In this document: positions 39,101 through 53,564 of the stretch, in pieces
Layout: every line of letters begins with the position of its first letter
Position numbering within the stretch: the stretch's first letter is position 1
Translations under genes and position numbers: made by a program
Notes under the pieces: generated by a model
Databases searched by the model: none
Told to the model about the DNA's origin: nothing
Seen by the model: the letters and a program-made list of their open reading frames with translations, nothing else
Origin: Myxocyprinus asiaticus
Taxonomy: Eukaryota > Chordata > Actinopteri > Cypriniformes > Catostomidae
DNA: 64,000 bases
NCBI RefSeq assembly: GCF_019703515.2
Contig: NC_059382.1
Coordinates: 10,054,001 to 10,118,000 of the forward strand
Direction: 5' to 3'

Positions 39101-40045
39101 ATGTCTAGCTTTTGAAGATCTTTTGGTCTACTTCACTTTGTCAGGCAGGTCCTATTTAAGTGATTTCTTGATTGAGAACAGGTGTGGCAGTAATCAGGCC
39201 TGGGTGTGGCTAGAGAAATTGAACTCAGGTGTGATAAACCACAGTTAAGTTATGTTTTAACAGGTGGGGCAAACACTTTTTCACACAGGGCCATGTAGGT
39301 TTGGATTTAGTTTTCCCTTAATAATAACAACCTTCATTTAAAAACTGCATTTTGTGTTTACTTGTGTTATGTTTGACTAACATTTAAACTTGTTTGATGA
39401 TCTGAAACATTTAAGTGTGACAAACATGCAAAAAAAAATAAGAAATCAGGAAGGGGGCAAACACTTTTTCACACACTGTATACACTGTATACTTTGTCTC
39501 AGATGTTTCTTATGACCATGTTTTAGAGCCACGTCAAAATTAAAATAAATCTAATATTTCGAGAATGAAGTCATAGCTCTATTCTAATAATTTTGACGTT
39601 ATTCTCAAAATATTACTACAATAATCTCCTAATGCTACGACATAATTCTTGAAACTTTATCGTAAAAGGCATGTTATGAGATTATTCTCAAAACATTATG
39701 ACTTTATTCTCGTAATATTATGACTTTTTTCTCGAAATCGGCACTAAAACACTGCTGTAGTTTCTCCTAAAATGTGTTAGGAGAAATAAAAATAGACACA
39801 AATGAAACAGTTATTGACATACAGTAAGAGTATACAGCTTTGAATTTTAATATAAATAACCTAGCTCAGATCATTTGGTTCTTAGAAGAATTTAATGAGA
39901 AATGTTTGACTTCTTATTGAAGTCTTACTTTTGATTGGAGACTTTGCTATCTTGGCAAATCTGAACACAGCTTGAGGCACTGTTGAGATCTTAAATCTTA
40001 AAATTAAAGGAGATACATGTGAGATTACTAGGATCTTTTTCTCCC

Positions 40046-40076
<31 letters not shown>

Positions 40077-43000
40077 GAGACTGAAGCAAAAATCTTAATT
40101 TGTTCTACATTTAATTCCATTGCTGTTTAGGAGAAACAAATGAGATATTAAAGCAGTTGTGATTTTTCTTTTCTACGGGATTGTTTTTATTTTTCAGTTC
40201 TTGTGCCTTAATGAGCCTTTGACCTTTTTGGTTACCACATAACCAGCTGGTTTACTCACAAATCAATAATTTTTGATGAATGTTTTATGCTTTCCATGCA
40301 CAATGCTATTAATCACAAAGTTTCCTACAATTAATCCAAAGGCTGACCGCAAAAAGCTGTTTAAAAAAGAATATTTAAACATCTAAAAACTTTCTTTGTA
40401 AGTTATCAGACATTTTTGTACATTGTGTTAACCCACCATTGTCTCTGTCATAAACTCTGCGTCATCTGTTGTCTGCTGGGTTGTGTCACAAGAGCCTTTG
40501 GTTTTATGAACAGGATCATAATGCCAATATCTGACTGATCTCTTAATCCTGAAGATCTTGGGCTGTCCTCATTTTAACAAGCTCTGTGGGCTGAGTGATT
40601 ACTTTGTAACCTGTCTAGTATCTGACCTACTACAATAATAACCTTGGTCATGCAGTGACAGGATGAGAAACAGAATTAAATAACACTGAACTGATTATAT
40701 TATGTAATACCTCTCTCACTCTCTCTTCTTCTCTCATCCTCTCCAGATGCACACTAGCTCTAAAAATAGTTTTGATGGAACAAAATTATAGTGGTCCTCT
40801 TTGTTCCGTTGTAATATAATTTCAGTTTTTGCCACTCAGTGTGGCAGATATTTATGTTGATGTGGCTAAGTAAGGGATAATGACCTGCTGACTGTACATT
40901 ATCTTGCTTTTTACACAGCAACTTGACAAATAATTATAAAAAAATTGACATAAAAGTTTACTGAAGTTGAAATGTATCTATTATGTGAGAAAAAGAGAGC
41001 ACAGAGTGATACAAGAGAAGGAAATCAGTTTTCTGGTACAATGGGCAATTATATAAATTACATTAGCTCTCATGATACCAAAATATTTGACAACAGAATG
41101 CTGCAATTGACCAGTCAGAATCAAGTATTCCAGAGAGGTGTGTTATAAGCAGTGGAATTTCAATATCTTTAGAATATATCAACAGGGCTGAAAATGTGTC
41201 GAGTAATGAAGGGTTGATACAAATGTAAGATATCAGTCTTTTCCATGTGAATGTGAACAGTGCTATTACTTTGTTTAAAAGCATTTCAGACAAAGGCTTG
41301 AGTTTGTCATTATGTGGTCTATATGATCGTAACGTTTGAAGTAACCCATTTAATCTGGCCCTCTAATCTGGTTTCATCTTTGTCTCTAAATATATGAAAA
41401 GATAGACATGTTTTATGAGTCTGACAAGAACAAACATTTTGTGTGTTGCAGAAATCGAGGCGAAGGAAGCATGTGACTGGCTGCGGGCAGCAGGATTCCC
41501 CCAGTACGCCCAGCTCTTTGAAGGTAACGCTGCATCACACAAGAACTTAAACTTAGAAAACCTCACAAATGTTATCGCACCCAAGTGTAAAGCCGCAGTA
41601 AAACTATTTTGGAGCAGAGAGGCTGGTACTCACATTCAGATTTCAAAACAATTGTATGACACCACCTTTCTCATAAAGTGAGCATGACTTAAGACAATCA
41701 TAAAGTTTTTAATTTGGAATTTGGTTTCCGGTGTAGTTTCAGAACACTTGGTGGTAATGGGAATTTGTTTGCCAGATCTGGTAATGTTAAAGGGACAGTA
41801 CTCCCAAAATGTAACATTCTGTCATCATTTTCTCACCCTCATATTGTTCCAAACCTCTATGACTTACTTTCTTCTGGGGAACACGAAAGATGTTAGGTGT
41901 GATGTGCCTTGTACCACCTCAAAAAAATCTCCCATTTATAAAGCAGTTCATGGGCCCATAAAGCAGACACCTCTTTTAAGTTTTCCTCTGAAATGCTGAG
42001 AGGTACAGACAGGTCTATGGTCTAACTGGTTCCAGTAAAGAGGTACCACTTAAAATACTAGAGTTGAACATCCTCAAAGAGAATCAGAGGTCATGGGAAT
42101 AACCCTGTTTCATGCGGCCACAAAAACACTTGCTTTCTTTCACTCGCTCTTGACTTGTTGGCAAACACTTTTGATCTTGGAGAGTTAGTCTTTGAATGAA
42201 ATTGTGTGACCACTATACCTTTTCCTTTTGATTTCCTCCATATGTGTTAAGAGTATGGATCCCAGGTGTTCTAGTGTGAGATTTATTTCATTTTTTCTTT
42301 ATTTGAAGAAAAAGTTTTGGTGCATTTCCTCAGATGGATAATAAAACATAAATGGACAGTTTTAAAATAGTCTTTGCATGGTTAAAATGAATATTTATAA
42401 AATGGATCATTCCAATTAAATTGTGATTGGATGAGCTGCATTTGAAACCATAAAATGCATACTTTTGTGTTGCTACATTGCTTGGCAACTGTAAACGGCC
42501 TACAGTTAATCAACTCTATTATTTGGTTGAATCATTTGTTCTGATTATTATCAATAGAAAAAAAAAAACGCTGAAAAGCACAGCCTCTTGTATGGTATTG
42601 ATTTTGACAATTTTTTCTTATCATATTTTCATATTCACATTTTCAACATTCAATTATTTTGAATAGGCTATATTATATAAGATAGATGACATGTTGTCAA
42701 ATTGTCAATGCAATTCACTGTTCATTCTTTTTAAAAATCACTACTATTTCATCACACTGTCTTGAAATCTCATGAACAGACATATAATCAAAGAGCAGAA
42801 TGGAATCTATTCATAATTAATCTTTTCATAAGTGTTGTTTTGGTGTTTCCACTGGTTCACAACTAGAACACAGCAACTCTCACTGAATCGGTGCTTTTTA
42901 CGGCAGGCAGTATGATTCTGTAAAGGAAAATAATACGATGAAACGTTTAATTGTGCCTGTGGAATGTCAGCTTTTGCAGGGTCTGGATCCAGTCACCCCG

Positions 43001-45205
43001 TTACATAAGTTGGACACCATACTTGGTGCAAGATGTAATAGCTTCTCAAGGCCAAGCTCAGTTTTTGGGGGGCAAACCCTGTCTTACTTTATCAGCATCT
43101 GGAAGTCTACAACAAGTTAGCTACTCTTTTTGCCTTGGCTATTGCTCTGGAAAGAATGTGTTGTTAGGGATTTTTAAAAGAGTGTGGGCGCCTGGATTCC
43201 TCTGTTTTTATTGTGAACATGCAAAGATTGGCCTATTAATGAATCAGAGTGAAGTCATAACAGTCCATAGAAAGACATTCGGACATCTGTTTTTGTCCAG
43301 CCTTTGGCAATAATGAACTTGATCATTGAAATGGGATATGCCTTGTGTTTCTATGCAGATTCTCAATTTCCTATTGACATCTCTCCTGTGAAGAAAGACC
43401 ATGACTTCTTGGACAAAGACCTAGTGGAACCTCTGTGCCGGTAAGAGACTGTGGGATCTTTTTCTTTGGTGTCTTTTGCACTAACAAAACAGTTCATAAT
43501 CATAGCCAAGATAAGAGGAACACTGCTTAAATCAAAATTGGAGTTTTGTGGCTTTTAGTCCATATGTGTTAGTTTTGAGGTCATCCATATGCTAGTGTAC
43601 TCAAAAAAGTTGACTTTTTAACTTTTACCAGAAACATGCATTTAAAATGTACAGTCTTTCTCTTCTGGGAAAAAAGACCAAAAATATTGATAAATCATCT
43701 TGCAATCATGGGTTTCTCCACATTTCTGTCCAATCAAATGCTCTCTAAAATGAAAATGCACCTCCCCCAATACCACCTTCTCTGTGTAACAGCAATAGTC
43801 TGTTTTAATTGGAAATACATTAACACAGGTAAAAAAAAAAAAAACTGTGCTCATCAAGCAATTTAATCGAGTCTTTAAAGTGCAGATCATAAGAAGTCAT
43901 ATTTGGAGAACCATTGTACCTACTGAATTTTTAAAACATACATTTGAGGTGAAATAACAATCAAAATGGATAAAGGCAACACAAGCTGTACATTAGCATG
44001 GAAACAACATCTGAGCCTGGTCCTTACCTTAAATGGACATTGCAGGAATTATTACCTAGACAGTCAGAACACAGGTAAACATGAAACATTACCATCCCAG
44101 AATTCCCAAAAAAGACCTGTAAATGCCATGTCATTATTGGATTGAATTGGTTCAAATTACCATTCTGCAGCCAAGTCACTATTTGTTCTTTTCTAAATTG
44201 TCATCATTGTGTATTGCTTCATTTACGCCCACTTCTGCTCTTGTTTCCCTTGTGTCAATCTTTATATAATGCATAAGTCAATAATGCCATGATTAAAGCA
44301 ACAACTGTCTCATTAAAATGTGTAAATTACATTGTCATTGGGTTTTCCCAGAAATGAAGTACAAAATGTACTCTTTGAGTTTAGCTTTTCCCCTTGTTCA
44401 CACACTGAATCTCAGTTCCCAAATTAAGATGAAAAGAGCCCTCCAGTGACTTTGGTTTCCTTGGAGACTACCCTGGTAGGAGAGCATTGGGGTAAAGGGG
44501 GGCTTGCTCAACTCGCTCTACTGTGACTCTAAACAACCCTTAAGCAAATCTGAACCTGTTTGCTGTTGTATAGGAAACAATATACTACATTCCCACCTCT
44601 CCCCCTGACTTCTCACTTTTCTAATGCCCTGGGAGATGAAAAACTACTAAACAATTCTAGCACTATGTGCCTACCAAGGTTAAAATAGTTTAAAAAAATG
44701 TATTTCTTTTTTATTTCTATTTAGTTTTAAATTTTTTGCTCCAATTTAGTTGAGTTTTTGTTTTGTTTGTTAGTTCTTTTTAGTTTTAGTTTTGAAATAT
44801 TTTATAGTTTAGTTTTAGTTTTTCATTACATTTAGTTTTTATTTTAGTTTTAGTTTTTATATCAAGTGATACATATAGAATGGGGAAAACAGGCATTTTT
44901 GCAATGTGGGTCATACGTATTGCTGGACACCCAAATGTACAGTTTGTAAATCACACTTAAAATATAAAAAATTTTCATTTTAATAAGACCAACTGAACTT
45001 CATTACTGATATTACAGTAGAAAAAAAAACACATACCTGTAAATCCGATTTAACTTTTTTATTGAACTTTAACCACAAAGTCCTCTTTAGTGCATTTGAC
45101 ACGAGAAAGTCTGAACACTGAACATCAAACAAAACTCTATACCAATTCCAAATTAAATGTAAAACAAATCACTGATTGATGGTGTAAGACAAAATAAGTA
45201 AAAGG

Positions 45206-45253
<48 letters not shown>

Positions 45254-45467
45254 TTGTGTGGGAGAGAGAGAGAGAGAGAAAGTCAGAATAAATTACTGGA
45301 TATATTGTTTCTGTTCTGTTTGTTTTAACATCATGCATTGGCAACACAACGAACATTCATTCCAATAAAGGTTCAAATGTGTCATAAGGTGACCAGATTT
45401 TGAAAGTCTCAAACAAAGTCTCAAACTGGGACAACTGGGGGGGGGGGGGGGGGGGGTTCATGATACA

Positions 45468-45534
<67 letters not shown>

Positions 45535-48500
45535 GCATAAACTGTATTAAAATATGTAGCTAAATTCAATATAACATCTTTTAGTTTGTGAAATGTTATT
45601 TTATTTTATTATATATTGTTTTTATGATTTTAACCACATTTGAGATATTTGTACAATTAAAAAATTCCATATAGCCTATTCTATCCATATGATGTCATAT
45701 TGCATGTGTAATAATGATATGACTTGATATGAATTTTTTGTCATCTACACATTTTTACACAAAATTTGCAACATTGGAACTTTTAATTTAAGTTAAAATA
45801 CAATTCCACATTTCCACATTTAAGTGCTTGTACTATAAAAATAAATAAACAAATACAGCTGTATGAATATGACCTGCAATCTCTTATTTAACACTGCGGC
45901 CATGGGAAAGTGAACATTTAGATTGACAGCAAAACATTTCAATTCCATTTTCACATGTTGTGCAAAGAAATAGATTGGCTTCTTTCAGCTTGTTGAACAT
46001 TTTCATTTGGGCATTTCTAATTTGTATTGGATGATGAGAGAGAGTAGCAGAGAGCACCAAGCATGTGAGTCATTGTCATGGTAACCAGACAGATTCTGAG
46101 TGAATTGATAGAATGAAAGTATCATCAAATCATCATGCAATGCCATAAAATATCTTCCCTTCCCTGCAATTGATACCAGACATGATACCAAGAAGGACGT
46201 TGAGGATATTTAATAAAAAAAAATATATATATTTTTTTTAAATCAGTGAGCCTAACAGCTGAAACAGGGAGATTATTAAATTTTTTAGAGATATAACATG
46301 ACACCAGGACACACTTTGTAAAACTTCTGGTCACACCTTGTAAAACTTCCGACTTCTGGTCACCCTAGTTTGCTTTGCTTCTCTCCATAATGTACTGTAG
46401 TGATTCCCTCCCACTCAGTCTTTGCTAATGAAATTATAGCAGTAGACCATCTGCCTAGTGGCATCTTCATGTTAAGGTGATAGCGGGTTTAAAGGTTTAA
46501 AAACCTATCTCATCAAAAACGAAAACTAAACATTTTTTTTACAATTATTTTTATTTCATTATAGTTTTTTTCAGAGCTATGAAAATGTATTTTAGTTTAG
46601 TTTAAGTTTTTCCAATTAAGTTTATTTTTATTTTTACTGTATTTCAGTTTACGAAAAAAAAAAATGTAACATTTAATTTTAGTTTTAGTTTTAGTTTACG
46701 ATAATAACTTTGGTGCCCACTCAGTGCATAGTGGAGTTTGTAATCTGGGGATATATACAAGTACCAATGAAAAAGCTGAAGTGTGTAACCTTTTATACTT
46801 GTCACTTGATACAATTAGCTGACAATGACTCGTACTTTGTGCCATATTATCAGTTCACAAATCAAGCGTTGTTTGATTTTATTTGATCAAATCTACGGAA
46901 GTAATTGCTGAAGCCTTGCTAATTTTAGGTTCAATATTTTTATGCCAAATTTAGCAAATGACAATACTATAATTAACACAATAATTATATTATAAAGATA
47001 ATGTAATAATGCCTTATCTTACTAAAACTATTTATTGTCATTCTGTTTTATGAGCTTGTTTTCGTGAGCAAACTTCTAAGTCATGATGTTCAGCTTTGAC
47101 TGCGGCCAACTTCTTTCTGTTCATTACATTACATCTCAGCTGTGCTCTGTGATTCATGTTTTATATCTGAAGGCTTCACTGTTCCAGCAGAAAGACAGAC
47201 CACTGAACAATATAACAAGTCATATAAACTCCTGATTATTACATCATGAACAGCAGCTTGGTTTCCATGCATGCTTGAAGCATGCAATGTGTTTCGTCTT
47301 TTCCACATTATTTGTTCCATTCCCTTTACTGTTTATAGCGGCTTTCAACAAATCTTTCCCACAAGCTTCTAGATTCAGGAACACAGGCAAGCACTATTAC
47401 TAATGCTCATATTAGGGTTAATAATTTGAACAAACCCCTAACCCTAAGTTTTAAGCTTTGACATGTAGCTTGCCTTGCACATGAATGACCTTAAATCATG
47501 CAGATTGTTGAGGAAAGGAATCGCATAGACATAATGTGGGGACAAAGTCATTTCTAGAGTATCACAGAGACTTGGGGATTGGTGTTTTGACTTGGACCGT
47601 GAGCAACCACCTAGCAACCACCCAGAACAACTAGCAACCAAATAGCAATGCCCTGACAACACTCTCACTTTGTCAAATTTTGTAAGGGCTAACAACAATC
47701 ACACTCTCGCTTAAAAATCATTTTCTTTTACTGTTATTTGAATATTTGTATATATAATGTTGCTTTGAGATTGTTGTGGAAGTTTGTAAACAAAACTAGC
47801 TCTTACTTGGCTTCTCTTGGCACTTGTCAGCTCTTCAGGCTGGAAGACCAGTTTGGCCAAGCTGAGAGATTAGCTAGACCTGCTTAAACCAGCTAGACCA
47901 GCAAAGCACCTTAGGCTGGTTTAACAGCAGGGCTGTGATTAAAAAGACTTGAACCCATGAGTTTGTCCAAAGCACAGAAAGCTCAGAACTGCTTTACTTT
48001 CATGCTAACATCATTTTTCATTTGACAGACCACGTAAAAGAGTGGAAAAGAAAGACTTTTGTGTTCACAAGGTTCTGGGAATGGCATCAAATAAAAGCAA
48101 CCTCTTGTGTTTTTTTGTGCGGTTAAGAATTTAGAAAAAGAAAAATCAAGAAAAAAAATTAGTACTTTCTGACCTGGAAGAGAGACTATGTGGCAGCTGG
48201 TCAACACATTAGTTGCTATTGAGAGCCACTGAGAACCATGACAACTGCAGCTTGCAAGCTTTTGCCAATTAAAAGCAAGTGACCATGAGAGAGAGAGAGC
48301 AGGTCATTGGCCAGTTATTGTGCTTAATTAGGTTTGCTGCTCACCAGAGCTCAGTGTCAAATAGCACTGGCATAGATCTTATAACTTGATTATATTAGAA
48401 ACTGCCCCAGAAGACTGGTCTGATATTGTGTCCACATCACCAGAGTGCATGTCTTGCCAAATGAAGCCAGTCGGAAGGGCAGAATGACTTTCTAAATGTG

Positions 48501-51500
48501 TGTCACCTTGTTCTTTCCCATTCAGGCGACTGAATACGTTAAACAAGTGTGCTTCTATGAAACTTGACGTGAACCTTCCCAAGAAAAAAGTAAGTGATAG
48601 AAAATGACTGCATTTTTTGGTATGTTTTTATATGTTCATTGTTTATGGTTTCATGATATAGTGATTTTGCTGCTTCTAAATAACCTTACAGGTTTAGAAT
48701 TAGAAAGGTTATTATGCCTCTATTTAAGCTATATATCATATTGGGTCAAATGCCACATGTTCTAAAACTTCTATCCCAATAAACTTTATATGTTTGAAAT
48801 CCCATTGTTTTGTGTCAGTTGAAAATAACAGTTTTTCTCATTATTGTACATTATCTCTTATTGTACAACCTAAGGATATTGGGTAGAAACTGATATTTTG
48901 TGTTATATCAGACAGGTTATGTAATCATTTAACAGAGGAAGGAATGTGCCCTTTGAAAACATGAAAAAGCCATTTGAGTGGACCTAAACTGTTACCTTTG
49001 GGGGTTCTGGATTTTCAAAAAGGAAAAAAAAAAAGAGAGAGTGAAACAAAAAGAGAGTTTTCTTGAAGGAATGTATTATAATTTAACTTTGGATCTTTTT
49101 TCATTTTCTTGTGTTAAAGAAATGTCTCGGGTTCAATACCTGTACAAGTTTAGCTTAATTGACAGCATAATGTTGATTACCACAAACAATAATTTTGACT
49201 TTTCCTGTTTATTTAAAAAAAGCAAAAATCGTGGTTACAGTTAGGCACTGTCACTGAATTATAATTTATAATTATATTTATTTATCACACATTATACATT
49301 TGCACATGTACAGTGAAATTCTTTTTCTTTTTTTTTTCCCCACATATCCCAGCTAAGCTGGGGGTCAGAGTGCAGGGTCAGCCATGATACAGCAGCCCTG
49401 GAGCAGATAGGGTCAAGGGCCTTGCTCAAGGGCCCAACAGTGGCATCTTAGCAGTGCTGGGGCTTGAACCCCTGACCTTCTGATCAGTAACCCAGAGCCT
49501 TAACCACTGAGCCACCACTGCCCCCTGCCTATTCACTGAAACTGAATAGGGCCAGTTCATAACATTAAATGCACACTGTTTAGAAAGTTTAATCACAAGA
49601 CATAAACATTACACATGCTAACATGATTTTAGTGTGTAAAGTTATATCCAATATGACAACTTTGTTGTCATAACAACATAGCACCGGTAAAACTTTTACA
49701 AAGATAAGGTTAGTAAACTATTTTATTTCACTTAAATTTGGTTAGCATGTAAAATGTTTATGTCTTGTGTGTATACTTTTGAAACTAGCCTCGTGAACTT
49801 CCATAGTAAGTGCCTAACTGTAACCACAATTTTTGCTTTGTTTTTTTTAAATAAACAAGGGAATATAGTGATGTTGATGTTGACAAAATTCAACATCAAC
49901 ATTATGCCACAAATGCTGTCGACTGAGCTTAACTTTTATATGAGCTTAACTTTAAAATGGTAAAGTTATGACAATAGAAGGAAAGATGTTGTTTATTAAT
50001 TCCCTTCTTAACCTGCAGAGTGAAGACTCAGATGAAGATGACCTCTTTGCCATCAGCGACAAATGGACTTTTGAATGGAGCAGTCGCCGTTGGTCCAGGC
50101 TCCAAGACATTGACTGCCTTCTGAGGGGTGTGGAGAACAGGAACCTAGCTGAGCACTCTGCATTGCGGACAGCAACCAGCAGTGAGAGCGTTCTGAGCGA
50201 ACTGGAGATCTCCTCAATCCACAGCGAGAGTAGTGGTGGCAGTGGTGGCATTTGTGCGCACAGCGCGGAAGACTCAGATAGCTCCCACCGCACCTGTTCG
50301 GACTCAGTAGCCATGCCAGACCACACGTCACTGGGAGTGGCCCATCTCTCTCCAGATCTTTCAAGCTATGACTTGCTGCCTGGAAAACACAGCAAGCGAG
50401 GACGGACGCGAGCTAAAGAGTTCTTACGCCGTATGGAGGCTTTGCAGTTACGGGGAGCGATGGGGGGTGGAGGACACAGGAATCTCGTTATAAGTGCCCC
50501 GGTTCTGCAACAGGAACCCGAGGCAGCGAAAACTCTCCGCTGTGTGGAGATCATCAATGGAGACAGGCATCTTGTAGAGCCGCCCTCTGGGATGGGGTTG
50601 ACATCTCAGTCCAGTAGTGAAGGAAGTAGCAGCCAGTCAAGTGGAAGTGCTGTCAGTACTCCAAACCTCAAGGAACGCAACATCCACCGGGCTGATCACA
50701 AGCGCAGTGGGATGTACTTGGAAGACCTAGACGTGTTCTCCAGTGTCATCCAGGGTAAGCGAGTAGCTGAGCAGAACCGTCGCAACGAGTTTCGCTCCTA
50801 CGAAGACCTAGTGGTGCATATTCCTAAAGACCACAAGCCTGGAACCTTTCCTAAAGCTCTTTCCATAGAGAGTCTTTCTCCCTCAACGGCAAACTCCATT
50901 ACCTGGCATTCGTCAAGCATGGACTTAGACGTCCAGCGTCCACCCAGCATCAAAGAACCTCGTCCCATCACCTCCCAAGGCAGTCGGATCAGTATTTACG
51001 ACAATGTACCTGGGTCGCACCTCTATGCCAGCACTGGTGACCTCATAGACTTGGAAAAGGAAGATCTATTCCCACATTTGGATGATATCTTACAGCATGT
51101 TAATGGGCTTCAGCAGATCGTGGACCATTGGTCCAAGAATGTACTGCCCAATAGTGAAAGTGCAGGACAGGACCAAGTGGATCTGGACAGAGATCAGATA
51201 GGGGGCCTGCAGTCTTCCAGCCAGATAACGCTGGACTTTGAGGGACACTCGGCGCTGGAGGGTCATGCTACACCCAGTGATGGAGACAGGGATGGGGTCT
51301 CACTTAATGAAATGGAATCCACAGGCATGAGGGAGAGGAGAGATTCAGGCGTAGGGGCTTCGCTTACCAGACCAAACCAGTAAGAGTTTTAAAGCTGTTT
51401 GATATTGCATTCACACCTTCACAGTTGTCTTACAGTACTGTACTTACTATACTAACTTTATAGGAAAGCAACATTGGTACTCTGGTTGACTGGTTGAAAT

Positions 51501-53517
51501 TACGGTTACACCGTAGCTAAAGTGGGGTCAAAAAGTCTGTATTTAACTGTATCTGAATACAGTTTTTTTCCCCATTTAAAAGGAAAAATTATCATGAATT
51601 TCTTAGTATTTGATATGTCCCACTTTTGCTTTAATGACAGCATGAACTCGAGCTGGCGTGGACTCCAAGTTTGTATTTGATTAGGGACCTAGAAGTAGTG
51701 CAGAATCTTAAATATTTCTTATTGTTTTTACATCACAAAATTTTTTGTTTAACATTTTTTCCAGGTTTAAATCTGATTTTGAATCCCAGATTGTCAATGT
51801 GGACTCAGACTTTTAAACCCCATTGTAAATGTACACCAAATCCCCACTTTTCCTTCAAAAATATTACACAGTTAACTTTTATGTAGTATTTTTTTCATGG
51901 TCAGAATATTAGTTTAGGACATTGTGGTCAGATTCAGACACTCATTCTCTCTCAGGTTTGAATTCTTAACATGGTTACCTGGTCTGTGTTTAGCTTGCGA
52001 TGGCCCAGCTTCCAGATTTCAAACCGCCTCAGCCATTCAGTTGCCTCTCTCCAGATCACCAACCAATCTGCAGCCCAGCTTAGCCTGCTACAGAAATTTT
52101 CCTTGCTCCGTCTCACTGCCATTATGGAGAAGTTCTCCATGTCCAACAAACATGGCTGGACCTGGTAAGGAGCTGATACTCACTGTGAAAAATTATGTCA
52201 CATCATCAGATCCTATGAGATTGTTTTAAAGTAGCTTATGGGTTCTTTCACGAAGTGATTGTGTTGCTAATTAGCCCTTGAGGATGCTACATTATGCTCC
52301 CTTTACTGGTCACTATTGTTATTGCGAGAACTCTGAAGATATACTGTACTTGAAAAGAAAAGATTGAATGTTTTATTGAAGCTTTGGATGGCTTTGTTAC
52401 CTGCATAAAACATAACATTAAAACATTAATCATGCCAGGAAGAAATTGAAGGTCATGCCGTATAAATGCTGAGCATGATTTTAAAGTATGGTGTTTTGTA
52501 TCTCCTAGGTCGGTGCCTAAGTTTATGAAGAGGATGAAGGTTCCAGACTATAAGGATAAGAATGTGTTTGGTGTTCCACTGATTGTGAATGTACAGCGCT
52601 TTGGTCAGCCACTACCTCTTGGTGTACAGCAGGCTCTGCGATACCTCAGAAGCCAATGCCTCGACCAGGTACATCAACCCTGGTCTTTTTTATTTTAAAT
52701 TTTTTGCTAAACAATTCTCTTTTCCAAACATTGTAAATTATTCTACATTTCTATGCACATTAAATTATATTTCCTCATTATATTTTCTCATGATTAGTGT
52801 ACTTAAGGTCTTCCGATAAATTCGTATTATTATTATTTATGATTTTCAATGTAAAAATGAATGTTAAAAATTTACATAATTTGAAAACGTGTCTCTGAAT
52901 ACCCAGGTGGGTCTTTTTCGCAAGTCGGGGGTGAAGTCTCGAATCCAAGCTCTCAGACAGATGAATGAAAGTTCTCTAGATGATGTCAACTATGAGGACC
53001 AGTCTGCTTATGATGTGGCAGACATGGTCAAACAGTTCTTCAGGGATCTACCTGAGCCTCTTCTGACCAGCAAACTGGGTGAAACTTTCCTCCATATTTA
53101 TCAGTGTAAGGGGCCCATCCCTCTTTTCATCAAATTCTTCTCCTACATCCTTCTCATGTGTTCATGAAGAGAAATACAGACTTTCTTTAATCACTTGCTC
53201 CTTGACTCCTCTTTAGATGTGCCCAAAGAGCAGCGCTTGCAGGCCGTACAGGCAGCAATCATGTTGATGTCAGATGAGAACAGGGAGGTCCTGCAAACCC
53301 TACTCTGCTTCCTCAGTGATGTCACTTCCTCTGTACAGGAGAATCAGATGACACCCATGAACATTGCAGTGTGTCTGGCACCCTCACTCTTTCATCTCAA
53401 CATCCTTAAGAAGGACAATCTTGCGCCAAGGTATAAAATACAGAAAATATATCTGCTATATACAGTATGTATTATATAAACAGTACAAGTGCATTGGCAA
53501 ATACTACAAATATATAC

Positions 53518-53564
<47 letters not shown>

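Larger units (their letters stand above)
37859..39478 (-). mobile_element. Sleeping Beauty-like Tc1 transposon, complete, IR/DR type
   Basis: 1620 bp, flanked by TA (37857-37858 and 39479-39480). The ends are CAGTGGTGTGAAAAAGTG and, inverted, CAGTGTGTGAAAAAGTG. The arms are about 210 bp each. A second copy of the GTGTGAAAAAGTG word sits at each arm's inner end (near 38050 and 39268), the IR/DR layout of the Sleeping Beauty group, in which transposase binds two sites per arm. An uninterrupted transposase frame is inside, minus strand. It lies in intron 1 of stard13, antisense to it. Confidence 0.95.
44675..46712. mobile_element. hAT-like element, 2038 bp, with near-perfect 8-bp duplication
   Basis: Ends CAAGGTTAAAATAGT and, inverted, CAAAGTTATTATCGT. 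Flanks GTGCCTAC (44667-44674) and GTGCCCAC (46713-46720) match at 7 of 8. TTTTAGTTTTAGTTT-rich sequence lies at both ends, a pattern I know from a widespread fish repeat. It holds three long simple repeats in the middle and no transposase. Confidence 0.7.

Noticed and set aside
49459..49514. tRNA gene suggested by box A and box B sequences
   Set aside because: The sequence does not fold into a full tRNA cloverleaf by eye and is followed by a SINE core and tail with a target duplication, so it is a SINE head.
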